From Saccoglossus kowalevskii (taxonomy: Eukaryota > Hemichordata > Enteropneusta > Harrimaniidae): 31,831 nucleotides of DNA. Where the stretch lies: contig NW_003153059.1 in the NCBI RefSeq assembly GCF_000003605.2, positions 1-31,831 of the forward strand. The letters run 5' to 3'. Positions 21,497 to 31,120 of this stretch are shown piece after piece. Under the pieces are notes generated by a model. It was not told the DNA's origin and ran no database searches. It saw only the letters and a list, made by a program, of their open reading frames with translations. Each line of letters begins with the position of its first letter. Position 1 is the stretch's first letter. The position numbers and the translations under genes were made by a program.

Positions 21497-22859
21497 CTAC
21501 AGAAGCGTTGTGATATAGGATCTACAGCAGTGTTGTGATATAGGCCTACAGCAGCGTTGTTAAATAGGCCTACAGCAGCGTTGTGATATAGGCCTACAGA
21601 AGCTTTGTGAAATAGGTCCTGCAGCAACGTTGTGATATAGGCTCTACAGCAGCAGCGTCATATAGGTCCTACAGCAGCGTTGTAATATAGGCCTACAGCA
21701 GCGTTGTGATATAGGCTCTACAGCAGCATTGTGATATAGGTATACAGAAGCATTGTGATATACGCCTAGAGCAGCGTTGTGATATAGGCTCTACAGCAGC
21801 GTTGTGATATAGGCCTACAGCAACGTTGTGATATAGGGTTAACAAAAGCGTTGTGATATAGGCCCTACAGCAACGTTGTGATATAGGCTCTACAGCAGCG
21901 TTGTGATATAGGTCCTACAGAAGCGTTGTGATAAAGGCTTAACAGAAGCGTTGTGATATAGGTCCTGCAGCATCGTTGTGATATAGGCTCTACAGCAGTG
22001 TTGTGATATAGGCTCTACAGCAGCATTGTGAAATAGGTCCTACAGACGCATTGTGATATAGGTCCTACAGCAGCGTTGTGATATAGGCTTAACAGAAGCG
22101 TTGTGATATAGGCTCTACAGTAGCACTGTGATATAGGCTCTACAGCAGCGTTGTGATATAGGCTCTACAGCAGCCTTGTGATATAGGCTTTACTGAAGCA
22201 TTGTGATATAGGCACTCCAGTAGCGTTGTGATATTTGCTCTAGAGCAGCATTGTGATAAAGGCCCTACAGTGGCGTTGTGATATAGGCTCTACAGCAGCT
22301 TTATGATATTCGCTCTGCAGCAGCGTTGTGATATAGTTCCTACAGCAGCGTTGTGATATAGGTACTACAGCAGCGTTGTGATATAGACCCTACAACAGCC
22401 TTGTGATATTCGCTCTACACCAGCGTTGTGATATAGGCTCTACAGAAGCGTTGTGATATAGGATCTATAGCAGTGTTGTGATATAGGCCTACAGCAGCAT
22501 TGTTATATAGGCCTACAGCAGCGTTGTGATATAGGCCAACAGAAGCATTGTGATATAAGCTCTACAGCAGTGTTGTGATATAGGCTTACAGCAGCATTGT
22601 GATTCAGGCCTACAGAAGCGTTGTGATATAGACTTAACAGAAGTGTTGTGATATAGGCCTACAGAAGCATTGTGATATAGAACCTACAGTAGCGTTGTGA
22701 TATAGGTCCTACAGCAGTGTTGTGATATAGGCTCTACAGCAGCGTTGTCATATAGGTCCTACAGCAACGTTGTGATATAGGGTTAACAAAAGCGTTGTGA
22801 TATAGGCCCTACAGCAGCGTTGTGATATAGGCTCTACAGCAGCGTTGTCATATAGGTAC
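21497..22859 (+). repeat. B-type monomers, partner of 23.7-25.1 kb
   Basis: GCAGCGTCATATAGG is here at about 21,655 and again at 23,709 (offset 2054). GTCCTGCAG is at 21962 and 24266 (offset 2304). The change of 250 bp is explained by a local duplication in the right-hand copy. Other shared features are TTCGCTCTACACCAGCG, GTTGTTAAATAGG or GTTGTTATATAGG, and GTGATTCAGGCC. The stretch from 22,740 holds a short doubled run of GTTGTCATATAGGT and GGGTTAACAAAAG monomers. Confidence 0.72.
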
Positions 22860-23165
22860 TACAGCAACGTTGCGATATAGGGCTAACAAAAGCGTTGTGA
22901 TATAGGCTCTACAGTAGCACTGTAATATAGGCTCTACAGCAGTGTTGTGATATAGGCTCTACAGAAGCATTGTGATATAGGCACTACAGAAGCGTTGTGA
23001 TATAGGCCTACAGAAGTGTTTTGATATATGCCTACAGAAGGGATGTGATGAACGCTTAACAGAAGCGCTGTGATATAGGTCCTACAGCAGCGTTTTGATA
23101 TAGGCCTACAGAAGCATTTAATATAGGCTTAACATAGGCGTTGTGACATAGGCTTTACAGCAGCG
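22860..23165 (+). repeat. B-type signature block, first copy (offset 3,118 bp)
   Basis: This block matches 25,978-26,283 at an offset of 3118 bp, checked at GGATGTGATGAACGC (23041 and 26159) and CATTTAATAT (23115 and 26233). Shared oddities include CTCTACAGTAGCACTG with TAATATAGG, and ATATATGCCTACAGAAGGG. Left of the block both copies join monomers of the GGGTTAACAAAAG type; right of it they part, the first continuing as GTTTTGATATAGGCC and the second as GTTGCGATATAGGCC. Confidence 0.82.
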
Positions 23166-23639
23166 TTTTGATATAGGCCTACAGAAGCGTTTTGATAATG
23201 GCTCAACAGCAGCGTTGTGATATAGGCTCTACAGCAGCGTTGTGATATACGCTCTACAGCAGCGTTGTGACATAGGCTCTACACCAGCGTTGTGATATAG
23301 GCTCTACAGCAGCGTTGTGATATAGGCTCAACAGCAGCGTTGTGATATAGGCCTACAGCAGCGTTGTGAAATAGGCCTACAGCAGCGTTGTGATATAGGA
23401 CTACAGAAGCATTGTGATATAAGCTCTACAGCAGTGTTGTGATATAGGCTCTGCAGCAGCATTGTGATATAGGCTTAACAGCAGTCTTGTGAAATACGCC
23501 TACAGCAGCATTGTGATATAGGCCTACAGAAGCGTTGTGATATAGGCTTAACAGAAGTGTTGTGATATAGGCCTACAGAAGCGTTGTGATATAGGTCCTA
23601 CAGTAGCATTGTGATATAGGTCCTACAGCAGTGTTGTGA

Positions 23640-24130
23640 TATAGGCTCTACAGCAGCATTGTGTTATAGGCTCTACAGCAGCATTGCGATATAGGCTCTA
23701 CAGCAGCAGCGTCATATAGGTCCTACAGCAGCGTTGTAATATAGGCCTACAGCAGCGTTGTGATATAGGCTCTACAGCAGCATTGTGATATAGGTCTACA
23801 GAAGCGTTGTGATATACGCCTACAGCAGCGTTGTGATATAGGCTCTACAGCAGCGTTGTCATATAGGTACTACAGCAACGTTGCGATATAGGCTCTACAG
23901 CAGTGTTGTGATATAGGCTCTACAGCAGCATTGTGTTAGAGGCTCTACAGCAGCGTTGTGATATAGGCTCTACAGCAGCAGCGTTGTAATATAGGCCTAC
24001 AGCAGCGTTGTGATATAGGCTCTACAGCAGCATTGTGATATAGGTCTACAGAAGCGTTGTGATATACGCCTACAGCAGCGTTGTGATATAGGCTCTACAG
24101 CAGCGTTATGATATAGGCCTACAGCAACGT
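23640..24130 (+). repeat. Local duplication of about 250-272 bp
   Basis: A run from CATTGTGTTATAGG (23657, then 23929 as GTTAGAGG) through TTGTAATATAGGCCTACAG (GTAAT at 23736 and 23986) is doubled. The offset is 272 bp at the start and 250 bp later, because the second copy lacks a 22 bp piece containing GCGTCATATAGGTCC. The minus-strand open frame at 23,997-24,188 lies in the second copy and is only a repeat translation. Confidence 0.78.
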
Positions 24131-25422
24131 TGTGATATAGGGGTAACAAAAGCGTTGTGATATAGGCCCTACAGCAACGTTGTGACATAGTCTCTACAGC
24201 AGCGTTGTGATATAGGTCCTACAGAAGCGTTGTGATAAAGGCTTAACAGAAGCGTTGTGATATAGGTCCTGCAGCAGCGTTGTGATATAGGCTCTACAGC
24301 AGTGTTGTGATATAGGCTCTACAGCAGCATTGTGAAATAGATCCTACAGACGCATTGTGATATAGGCCCTACAGCAGCGTTGTGATATAGGCTTAACAGA
24401 AGCGTTGTGATATAGGCTCTACAGAAGCACTGTGATATAGGCTCTACAGCAGCGTTGTGATATAGGCTCTACAGCAGCGTTGTGATATAGGCTTTACAGA
24501 AGCATTGTGATATAGGCACTACAGTAGCGTTGTGATATTTGCTCTAGAGCAGCATTGTGATAAAGGCCCTACAGCGGCGTTGTGATATAGGCTCTACAGC
24601 AGCTTTGTGATATTCGCTCTGCAGCAGCGTTGTGATAAAGTTCCTACAGCAGCGTTGTGATATAGGTACTACAGCAGCGGTGTGATATAGACCCTACAAC
24701 AGCATTGTGATATTCGCTCTACACCAGCGTTGTGATATAGGCTCTACAGAAGCGTTGTGATATAGGATCTACAGCAGTGTTGTGATATAGGCCTACAGCA
24801 GCGTTGTTAAATAGGCCTACAGCAGCGTTGTGATATAGGCCTACAGAAGCATTGTGATATACGCTCTACAGCAGCGTTGTGATATAGGCCTACAGCAGCA
24901 TTTTGATTCAGGCCTACAGAAGCGTTGTGATATAGGCTTAACAGAAGTGTTGTGATATAGGCCTACAGAATCATTGTGATATAGGTCCTACAGTAGCGTT
25001 ATGATATATGTCCTACAGCAGTGTTGTGATATAGGCTCTACAGCAGCGTTGTCATATAGGTCCTACGGCAACGTTGTGATATAGGGTTAACAAAAGCGTT
25101 GTGATATAGGCCATACAGCAACGTTGTGATATAGGCTCTACAGCAGCGTTGTGATATAGGTCCTACAAAAGCGTTGTGATGTAGGTCCTGCAGCAGCGTT
25201 GTGATATAGGCTCTACAGCAGTGTTGTGATATAGGCTCTACAGCAGCATTGTGAAATAGGTCCTACAGAAGCGTTGTGATATAGGTCTTACAGCAGCGTT
25301 GTGATATAGGCTTAACAGAAGCGTTATGATATAGGCTCTACAGCAGCATTGTGATATGGGTCTACAGCAGCGTTGTGATATACGCCTACAGCAGCGTTGT
25401 GATATAGGCTCTACAGCAGCGT
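24131..25422 (+). repeat. B-type monomers matching 21.8-23.1 kb
   Basis: The order GGGTAACAAAAG, GTGATAAAGGCTTAACAG, GTCCTGCAG (24266), GTGAAATAGATCC, CAGACGCATTG, ATATTTGCTCTAGAGC, AAGGCCCTACAGCGG, TTCGCTCTGCAG and TTCGCTCTACACC follows the 21.8-22.5 kb stretch at an offset of about 2304 bp. I see satellite monomers throughout and nothing else. Confidence 0.7.
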
Positions 25423-25802
25423 TGCGATATAGGCCTACAGCAACGTTGTGATATAGGGTTAACAGAAGCGTTGTGATATAGGTCCTGCAGCAGCGTTGTG
25501 ATATAGGCTCTACAGCAGTGTTGTGATATAGGCTCTACAGCAGCATTGTGAAATAGGTCCTACAGAAGCGTTCTGATATAGGTCCCACAGCAGCGTTGTG
25601 ATATAGGCTTAACAGAAGCGTTGTGATATAGGCACTAAAGTAGCGTTGTGATATTTGCTCTAGAGCAGCGTTGTGATAAAGGCCCTACAGCGGAGTTGTG
25701 ATATAGGTTCTACAGCTGCTTTGTGATATTCGCTCTGCAGCAGCGTTGTGATATAGTTCCTACAGCAGCGTGATATAGGTCATACAGCAGTGTTGTGATA
25801 TA
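25423..25802 (+). repeat. 862-bp spaced duplication, first copy
   Basis: This segment contains GTTGCGATATAGGCC, GGGTTAACAGAAG, GTCCTGCAG, GCGTTCTGATATAGGTCCC (TTCTG at 25571), CACTAAAGTAGCG, ATATTTGCTCTAGAGC, TTCTACAGCTGC and a shortened CAGCGTGATATAGG monomer that has lost five bases. The same series recurs at an offset of 862 bp (TTCTG at 26433). A third copy of its first part lies at the right window edge (TTCTG at 31749, offset 6178 from here). Confidence 0.86.
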
Positions 25803-25878
25803 GGCTCTACAGCAGCATTGTGTTATAGGCTCTACAGCAGCGTTGTGATATAGGCTCTACAGCAGCATTGTGATATAG

Positions 25879-25974
25879 GTCTACAGAAGCGTTGTGATAT
25901 ATGCCTACAGCAGCATTGTGATATAGGTCTACAGAAGCGTTGTGATATATGCCTACAGCAGCGTTGTGATATAG
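25879..25974 (+). repeat. 48-bp duplication of two 24-bp monomers
   Basis: A pair made of a GTCTACAGAAG monomer and an ATGCCTACAGCAG monomer is repeated directly: GTCTAC at 25879 and 25927, 48 bp apart. Because this is a run of 24 bp monomers, the minus-strand reading frame stays open across it, which explains the 66-codon frame at 25,807-26,007. Confidence 0.82.
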
Positions 25975-25977
25975 GCC

Positions 25978-26283
25978 TACAGCAACGTTGTGATATAGGG
26001 TTAACAAAAGCGTTGTGATATAGGCTCTACAGTAGCACTGTAATATAGGCTCTACAGCAGTGTTGTGATATAGGCTCTACAGAAGCATTGTGATATAGGC
26101 ACTACAGAAGCGTTGTGATATAGGCCTACAGAAGTGTTTTGATATATGCCTACAGAAGGGATGTGATGAACGCTTAACAGAAGCGCTGTGATATAGGTCC
26201 TACAGCAGCGTTTTGATATAGGCCTACAGAAGCATTTAATATAGGCTTAACATAGGCGTTGTGACATAGGCTTTACAGCAGCG
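25978..26283 (+). repeat. B-type signature block, second copy
   Basis: This is the partner of 22,860-23,165 at offset 3118 bp, with signature CATTTAATAT at 26233. It sits between the two copies of the 862 bp duplication, so that duplication carried this block as its spacer. At its right end the sequence jumps into GTTGCGATATAGGCC monomers. Confidence 0.82.
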
Positions 26284-26284
26284 T

Positions 26285-26664
26285 TGCGATATAGGCCTAC
26301 AGCAACGTTGTGATATAGGGTTACCAGAAGCGTTGTGATATAGGTCCTGCAGCAGCGTTGTGATATAGGCTCTACAGCAGTGTTGTGATATAGGCTCTAC
26401 AGCAGCATTGTGAAATAGGTCCTACAGAAGCGTTCTGATATAGGTCCCACAGCAGCGTTGTGATATAGGCTTAACAGAAGCGTTGTGATATAGGCACTAA
26501 AGTAGCGTTGTGATATTTGATCTAGAGCAGCGTTGTGATAAAGGCCCTACAGCGGAGTTGTGATATAGGTTCTACAGCTGCTTTGTGATATTCGCTCTGC
26601 AGCAGCGTTGTGATATAGTTCCTACAGCAGCGTGATATAGGTCATACAGCAGTGTTGTGATATA
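26285..26664 (+). repeat. 862-bp spaced duplication, second copy
   Basis: This copy matches 25,423-25,802. Differences include GGGTTACCAGAAG against GGGTTAACAGAAG, and ATATTTGATCTAGAG against ATATTTGCTCTAGAG. The shortened CAGCGTGATATAGG monomer is kept. The segment leads into the 100 bp duplication at 26,641. Confidence 0.85.
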
Positions 26665-26840
26665 GGCTCTACAGCAGCATTGTGTTATAGGCTCTACAGC
26701 AGCGTTGTGATATAGGCTCTACAGCAGCATTGTGATATAGGTCATACAGCAGTGTTGTGATATAGGCTCTACAGCAGCATTGTGTTATAGGCTCTACGGC
26801 AGCGTTGTGATATAGGCTCTACAGCAGCATTGTGATATAG
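26641..26840 (+). repeat. 100-bp tandem duplication (four monomers)
   Basis: The set with cores GTCATA, GCTCTA (followed by GTGTTATAGG), GCTCTA and GCTCTA is repeated at exactly 100 bp: GTCATACAGC at 26641 and 26741. The copies differ by a CTCTACAG to CTCTACGG change. The repeat has the length of four full 25 bp monomers. Confidence 0.85.
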
Positions 26841-28760
26841 GTCTACAGAAGCGTTGTGATATACGCCTACAGCAGCGTTGTGATACAGGCTCTACAGCAG
26901 CGTTGTGATGTAGACCTACAGCAACGTTGTGATATAGGGTTACCAAAAGCGTTGTGATACAGGTCCTGCAGCAGCGTTGTGATATAGGCTCCACAGCAGT
27001 GTTGTGATATAGGCTCTACAGCAGCATTGTGATATAGGCACTACAGCAGCATTGTGATATTTGCCCTAGAGCAGCGTAGTGATATAGGCCCTACAGCGGC
27101 GTTGTGATATAGGGTCTACAGCAGCGTTGTGATATTTGCTCTACAGCAGCGTTATGATATAGTTCCTACAGCAGCATTGTGATATAGGCCCTACAGCAGC
27201 GTTGTGATATAGGCCCTACAGCAGCCTTGTGATATTCGCTCTACAGCAGCGTTGTGATATAGGTCCTACAGCAGCATTGTGATATAGGCTTTACAGAAGC
27301 GTTGTGATATGGGCTCTACAGCAGCATTGTGATATAGGCTCTACAGCAGCGTTGTGATATAGACTTAACAGAAGCGTTGTGATATTGGCTCTACAGAAGC
27401 ATTGTGATATAGGCTCTACAGCAGTGTTGTGATATAGGATTTACAGAAGCGTTGTGATATAGGCTTGACAGAAGCAATGTGATATAGGCTGTACAGAAGC
27501 GTTGTGATATAGGCTGTACAGAAGCATTGTGATATAGGCTCTACAGCAGCGTTGTAATATAGACATAACAGAAGCGATGTGATATTGGCTCTACAGAAGC
27601 ATTGTGATATAGGCTCTACAGCAGCATTGTTATAGGCCCTACAGCAGCGTTGTGATATAGGCCTACAGCAGTGTTGTGATATAGGCTCTACAGCAGCGTT
27701 GTGATATAGGCCCTACAGAAGCGTTGTGATATAGGCCTACAGAAGTGTTTTGATATAGGCCTACAGAAGCATTGTGATGACGGCTTAACAGAAGCGCTGT
27801 GATATAGGTACTATAGCAGCGTTTTGATATAGGCCTACAGAAGCGTTTAATATAGGCTTAACATAGGCGTTGTGATGTAGGCTTTACAGCAGCGTTTTGA
27901 TATAGGCCTACAGAAGCGTTTTGATAAAGGCTCAACAGCAGCGTTGTGATATAGGCTCTACAGCAGCGTTGTGATATACGCTCTACAGCAGCAATGTGAT
28001 ATAGGTTCTACAGCAGCGTTGTGATATAGTCTCTAGAGCAGCGTTGTGATATAGGCTCTACAGCAGCGTTGTGATATAGGCCTACAGCAGCGTTGTGAAA
28101 TAGGCCTACAGCAGCGTTGTGATGTAGGACTACAGAAGCATTGTGATATAAGCTCTACAGCAGTGTTGTGATATAGGCTCTACAGCAGCGTTGTGATATA
28201 GGCTTAACAGCAGTCTTGTGAAATACGCCTACAGCAGCATTGCGATATAGCCCTACAGAAGCGTTGTGATACAGGCTTAACAGAAGTGTTGTGATATAGG
28301 CCTACAGAAGCGTTGTGATATAGGTCCTACAGTAGCATTGTGATATAGGTCATACAGCAGTGTTGTGATATAGGCTCTACAGCAGCATTGTGTTATAGGC
28401 TCTACAGCAGCGTTGTGATACAGGTTCTACAGCAGCGTCGTCATATAGGTCCTACAGCAGCGTTGTAATATAGGCCTGCAGCAGCGTTGTGATATAGGCT
28501 CTACAGCAGCATTGTGATATAGGTCTACAGAAGCGTTGTGATATACGCCTACAGCAGCGTTGTGATACAGGCTTTACAGCAGCGTTGTGATATAGGCCTA
28601 CAGCAACGTTGTGATATAGGGTTAACAAAAGCGTTGTGATATAGGCCCTACAGAACGTTGCGATATAGGCTCTACATCAGCGTTGTGATATAGGTCCTAC
28701 AGAAGCGTTGTGATAAAGGCTTAACAGAAGCGTTGTGATATAGGTCCTGCAGCAGCGTTG
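26795..28760 (+). repeat. B-type unit with a 50-bp CTGTACAG insertion
   Basis: From 26,795 the sequence follows 30,007 onward at offset 3212 bp (GTTACCAAAAGCG 26939 and 30151). At about 27,481-27,530 two extra monomers with CTGTACAGAAG cores are present, and the offset becomes 3162 bp (CATTGTTATAGG 27625 and 30787). That two-monomer motif is typical of the A domain (for example 4,100-4,150 and 5,672-5,720). The signature here is CGTTTAATAT at 27844, preceded by GATGACGGC. From about 27,541 the unit matches the next one at offset 1506 bp. Confidence 0.82.
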
Positions 28761-29046
28761 TGATATAGGCTCTACAGCAGCCTTGTGATATTCGCTCTAC
28801 AGCAGCGTTGTGATATAGGTCCTACAGCAACATTGTGATATAGGCTTTACAGAAGCGTTGAGATATGGGCTCTATAGCAGCATTGTGATATAGGCTCTAC
28901 AGCAGCGTTGTGATATAGACTTAACAGAAGCTTTGTGATATTGGCTCTACAGAAGCATTGTGATATAGGCTCTACAGCAGTGTTGTGATATAGGCTTTAC
29001 AGAAGCGTTGTGATATAGGCTTGACAGAAGCATTGTGATATAGGCT

Positions 29047-30005
29047 CTAAAGCAGCGTTGTAATATAGACTTAACAGAAGCGTTGTGATATTGGCTCTAC
29101 AGAAGCATTGTGATATAGGCTCTACAGCAGCATTGTTATAGGCCCTACAGCAGCGTTGTGATATAGGCCTACAGCAGTGTTGTGATATAGGCTCTACAGC
29201 AGCGTTATGATATAGGCCCTACAGAAGCGTTGTGATATAGGCCTACAGAAGTGTTTTGATATAGGCCTACAGAAGCATTGTGATGACGGCTTAACAGAAG
29301 CGCTGTGATATAGGTACTATAGCAGCGTTTTGATATAGGCCTACAGAAGCGTTTAATATAGGCTTAACATAGGCGTTGTGATGTAGGCTTTACAGCAGCG
29401 TTTTGATATAGGCCTACAGAAGCGTTTTGATAAAGGCTCAACAGCAGCGTTGTGATATAGGCTCTACAGCAGCGTTGTGATATACGCTCTACAGCAGCAA
29501 TGTGATATAGGTTCTACAGCAGCGTTGTGATATAGGCTCTAGAGCAGCGTTGTGATATAGGCTCTAGAGCAGCGTTGTGATATAGGCCTACAGCAGCGTA
29601 GTGAAATAGGCCTACAGCAGCGTTGTGATATAGGACTACAGAAGCATTGTGATATAAGCTCTACAGCAGTGTTGTGATATAGGCTCTACAGCAGCGTTGT
29701 GATATAGGCTCTAGAGCAGCGTTGTGATATAGGCTCTAGAGCAGCGTTGTGATATAGGCCTACAGCAGTCTTGTGAAATACGCCTACAGCAGCATTGTGA
29801 TATAGGCCTACAGAAGCGTTGTGATATAGGCTTAACAGAAGTGTTGTGATATAGGCCTACAGAAGCGTTGTGATATAGGTCCTACAGTAGCATTGTGATA
29901 TAGGTCATACAGCAGTGTTGTGATATAGGCTCTACAGCAGCATTGTGGTATAGGTTCTACAGCAGCGTCGTCATATAGGTCCTACAGCAGCGTTGTAATA
30001 TAGGC
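29047..30005 (+). repeat. B-type unit with signature at 29350
   Basis: This unit matches 27,541-28,190 at offset 1506 bp, with CATTGTTATAGG at 27625 and 29131, GATGACGGC, GTACTATAGCAGCG, and the CGTTTAATAT form at 27844 and 29350. Near 29,700-29,750 it has two added GCTCTAGAGCAGCG monomers (about 49 bp) absent from the previous unit, and near 29,945 it lacks one 25 bp monomer. The net offset at GCGTCGTCATATAGG is therefore 1530 bp (28435 and 29965). Confidence 0.8.
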
Positions 30006-31120
30006 CTACAGCAGCGTTGTGATATAGGCTCTACAGCAGCATTGTGATATAGGTCTACAGAAGCGTTGTGATATACGCCTACAGCAGCGTTGTGATACAG
30101 GCTCTACAGCAGCGTTGTGATGTAGACCTACAGCAACGTTGTGATATAGGGTTACCAAAAGCGTTGTGATACAGGTCCTGCAGCAGCGTTGTGATATAGG
30201 CTCCACAGCAGTGTTGTGATATAGGCTCTACAGCAGCATTGTGATATAGGCACTACAGCAGCATTGTGATATTTGCCCTAGAGCAGCGTAGTGATATAGG
30301 CCCTACAGCGGCGTTGTGATATAGGGTCTACAGCAGCGTTGTGATATTTGCTCTACAGCAGCGTTATGATATAGTTCCTACAGCAGCGTTGTGATATAGG
30401 CCCTACAGCAGCGTTGTGATATAGGCCCTACAGCAGCCTTGTGATATTCGCTCTACAGCAGCGTTGTGATATAGGTCCTACAGCAGCATTGTGATATAGG
30501 CTTTACAGAAGCGTTGTAATATGGGCTCTACAGCAGCATTGTGATATAGGCTCTACAGCAGCGTTGTGATATAGACTTAACAGAAGCGTTGTGATATTGG
30601 CTCTACAGAATAATAGTGATATAGGCTCTACAGCAGTGTTGTGATATAGGCTTTACAGAAGCGTTGTGATATAGGCTTGACAGAAGCATTGTGATATAGG
30701 CTCTAAAGCAGCGTTGTAATATAGACTTAACAGAAGCGTTGTGATATTGGCTCTACAGAAGCATTGTGATTTAGGCTCTACAGCAGCATTGTTATAGGCC
30801 CTACAGCAGCGTTGTGATATAGGCCTACAGCAGTGTTGTGATATAGGCTCTACAGCAGCGTTGTGATATAGGCCCTACAGAAGCGTTGTGATATTGGCCT
30901 ACAGAAGTGTTTTGATATAGGCCTACAGAAGCATTTAATATAGGCTTAACATAGGCGTTGTGATGTAGGCTTTACAGCAGCGTTTTGATATAGGCCTACA
31001 GAAGCGTTTTGATAAAGGCTCAACAGCAGCGTTGTGATATAGGCTCTACAGCAGCGATGTGATATACGCTCTACAGCAGCAATGTGATATAGGTTCTACA
31101 GCAGCGTTGTGATAAAGGCT
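30006..31120 (+). repeat. B-type block, partner of 20.3-21.5 kb
   Basis: This is the second copy of the 9624 bp spaced block, with the GAATAATAG monomer at 30608 and CATTTAATAT at 30932. It also matches 26,795-27,480 at offset 3212 bp. The minus-strand open frame at 30,006-30,206 translates almost identically to one at 26,794-26,994. That identity follows from the DNA repeat and is not evidence of a gene. Confidence 0.85.

Noticed and set aside
20330-23715. CAG trinucleotide expansion at GCAGCAGCAGCG (about 20,335, 21,650 and 23,703)
   Set aside because: It is only three or four CAG units, produced by a short slip within the normal CAGCAGC monomer end.
26794-30206. Two nearly identical minus-strand frames (26,794-26,994 and 30,006-30,206) as a conserved small protein pair
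   Set aside because: The DNA around them is equally conserved at the same 3,212 bp offset, so protein identity adds nothing.
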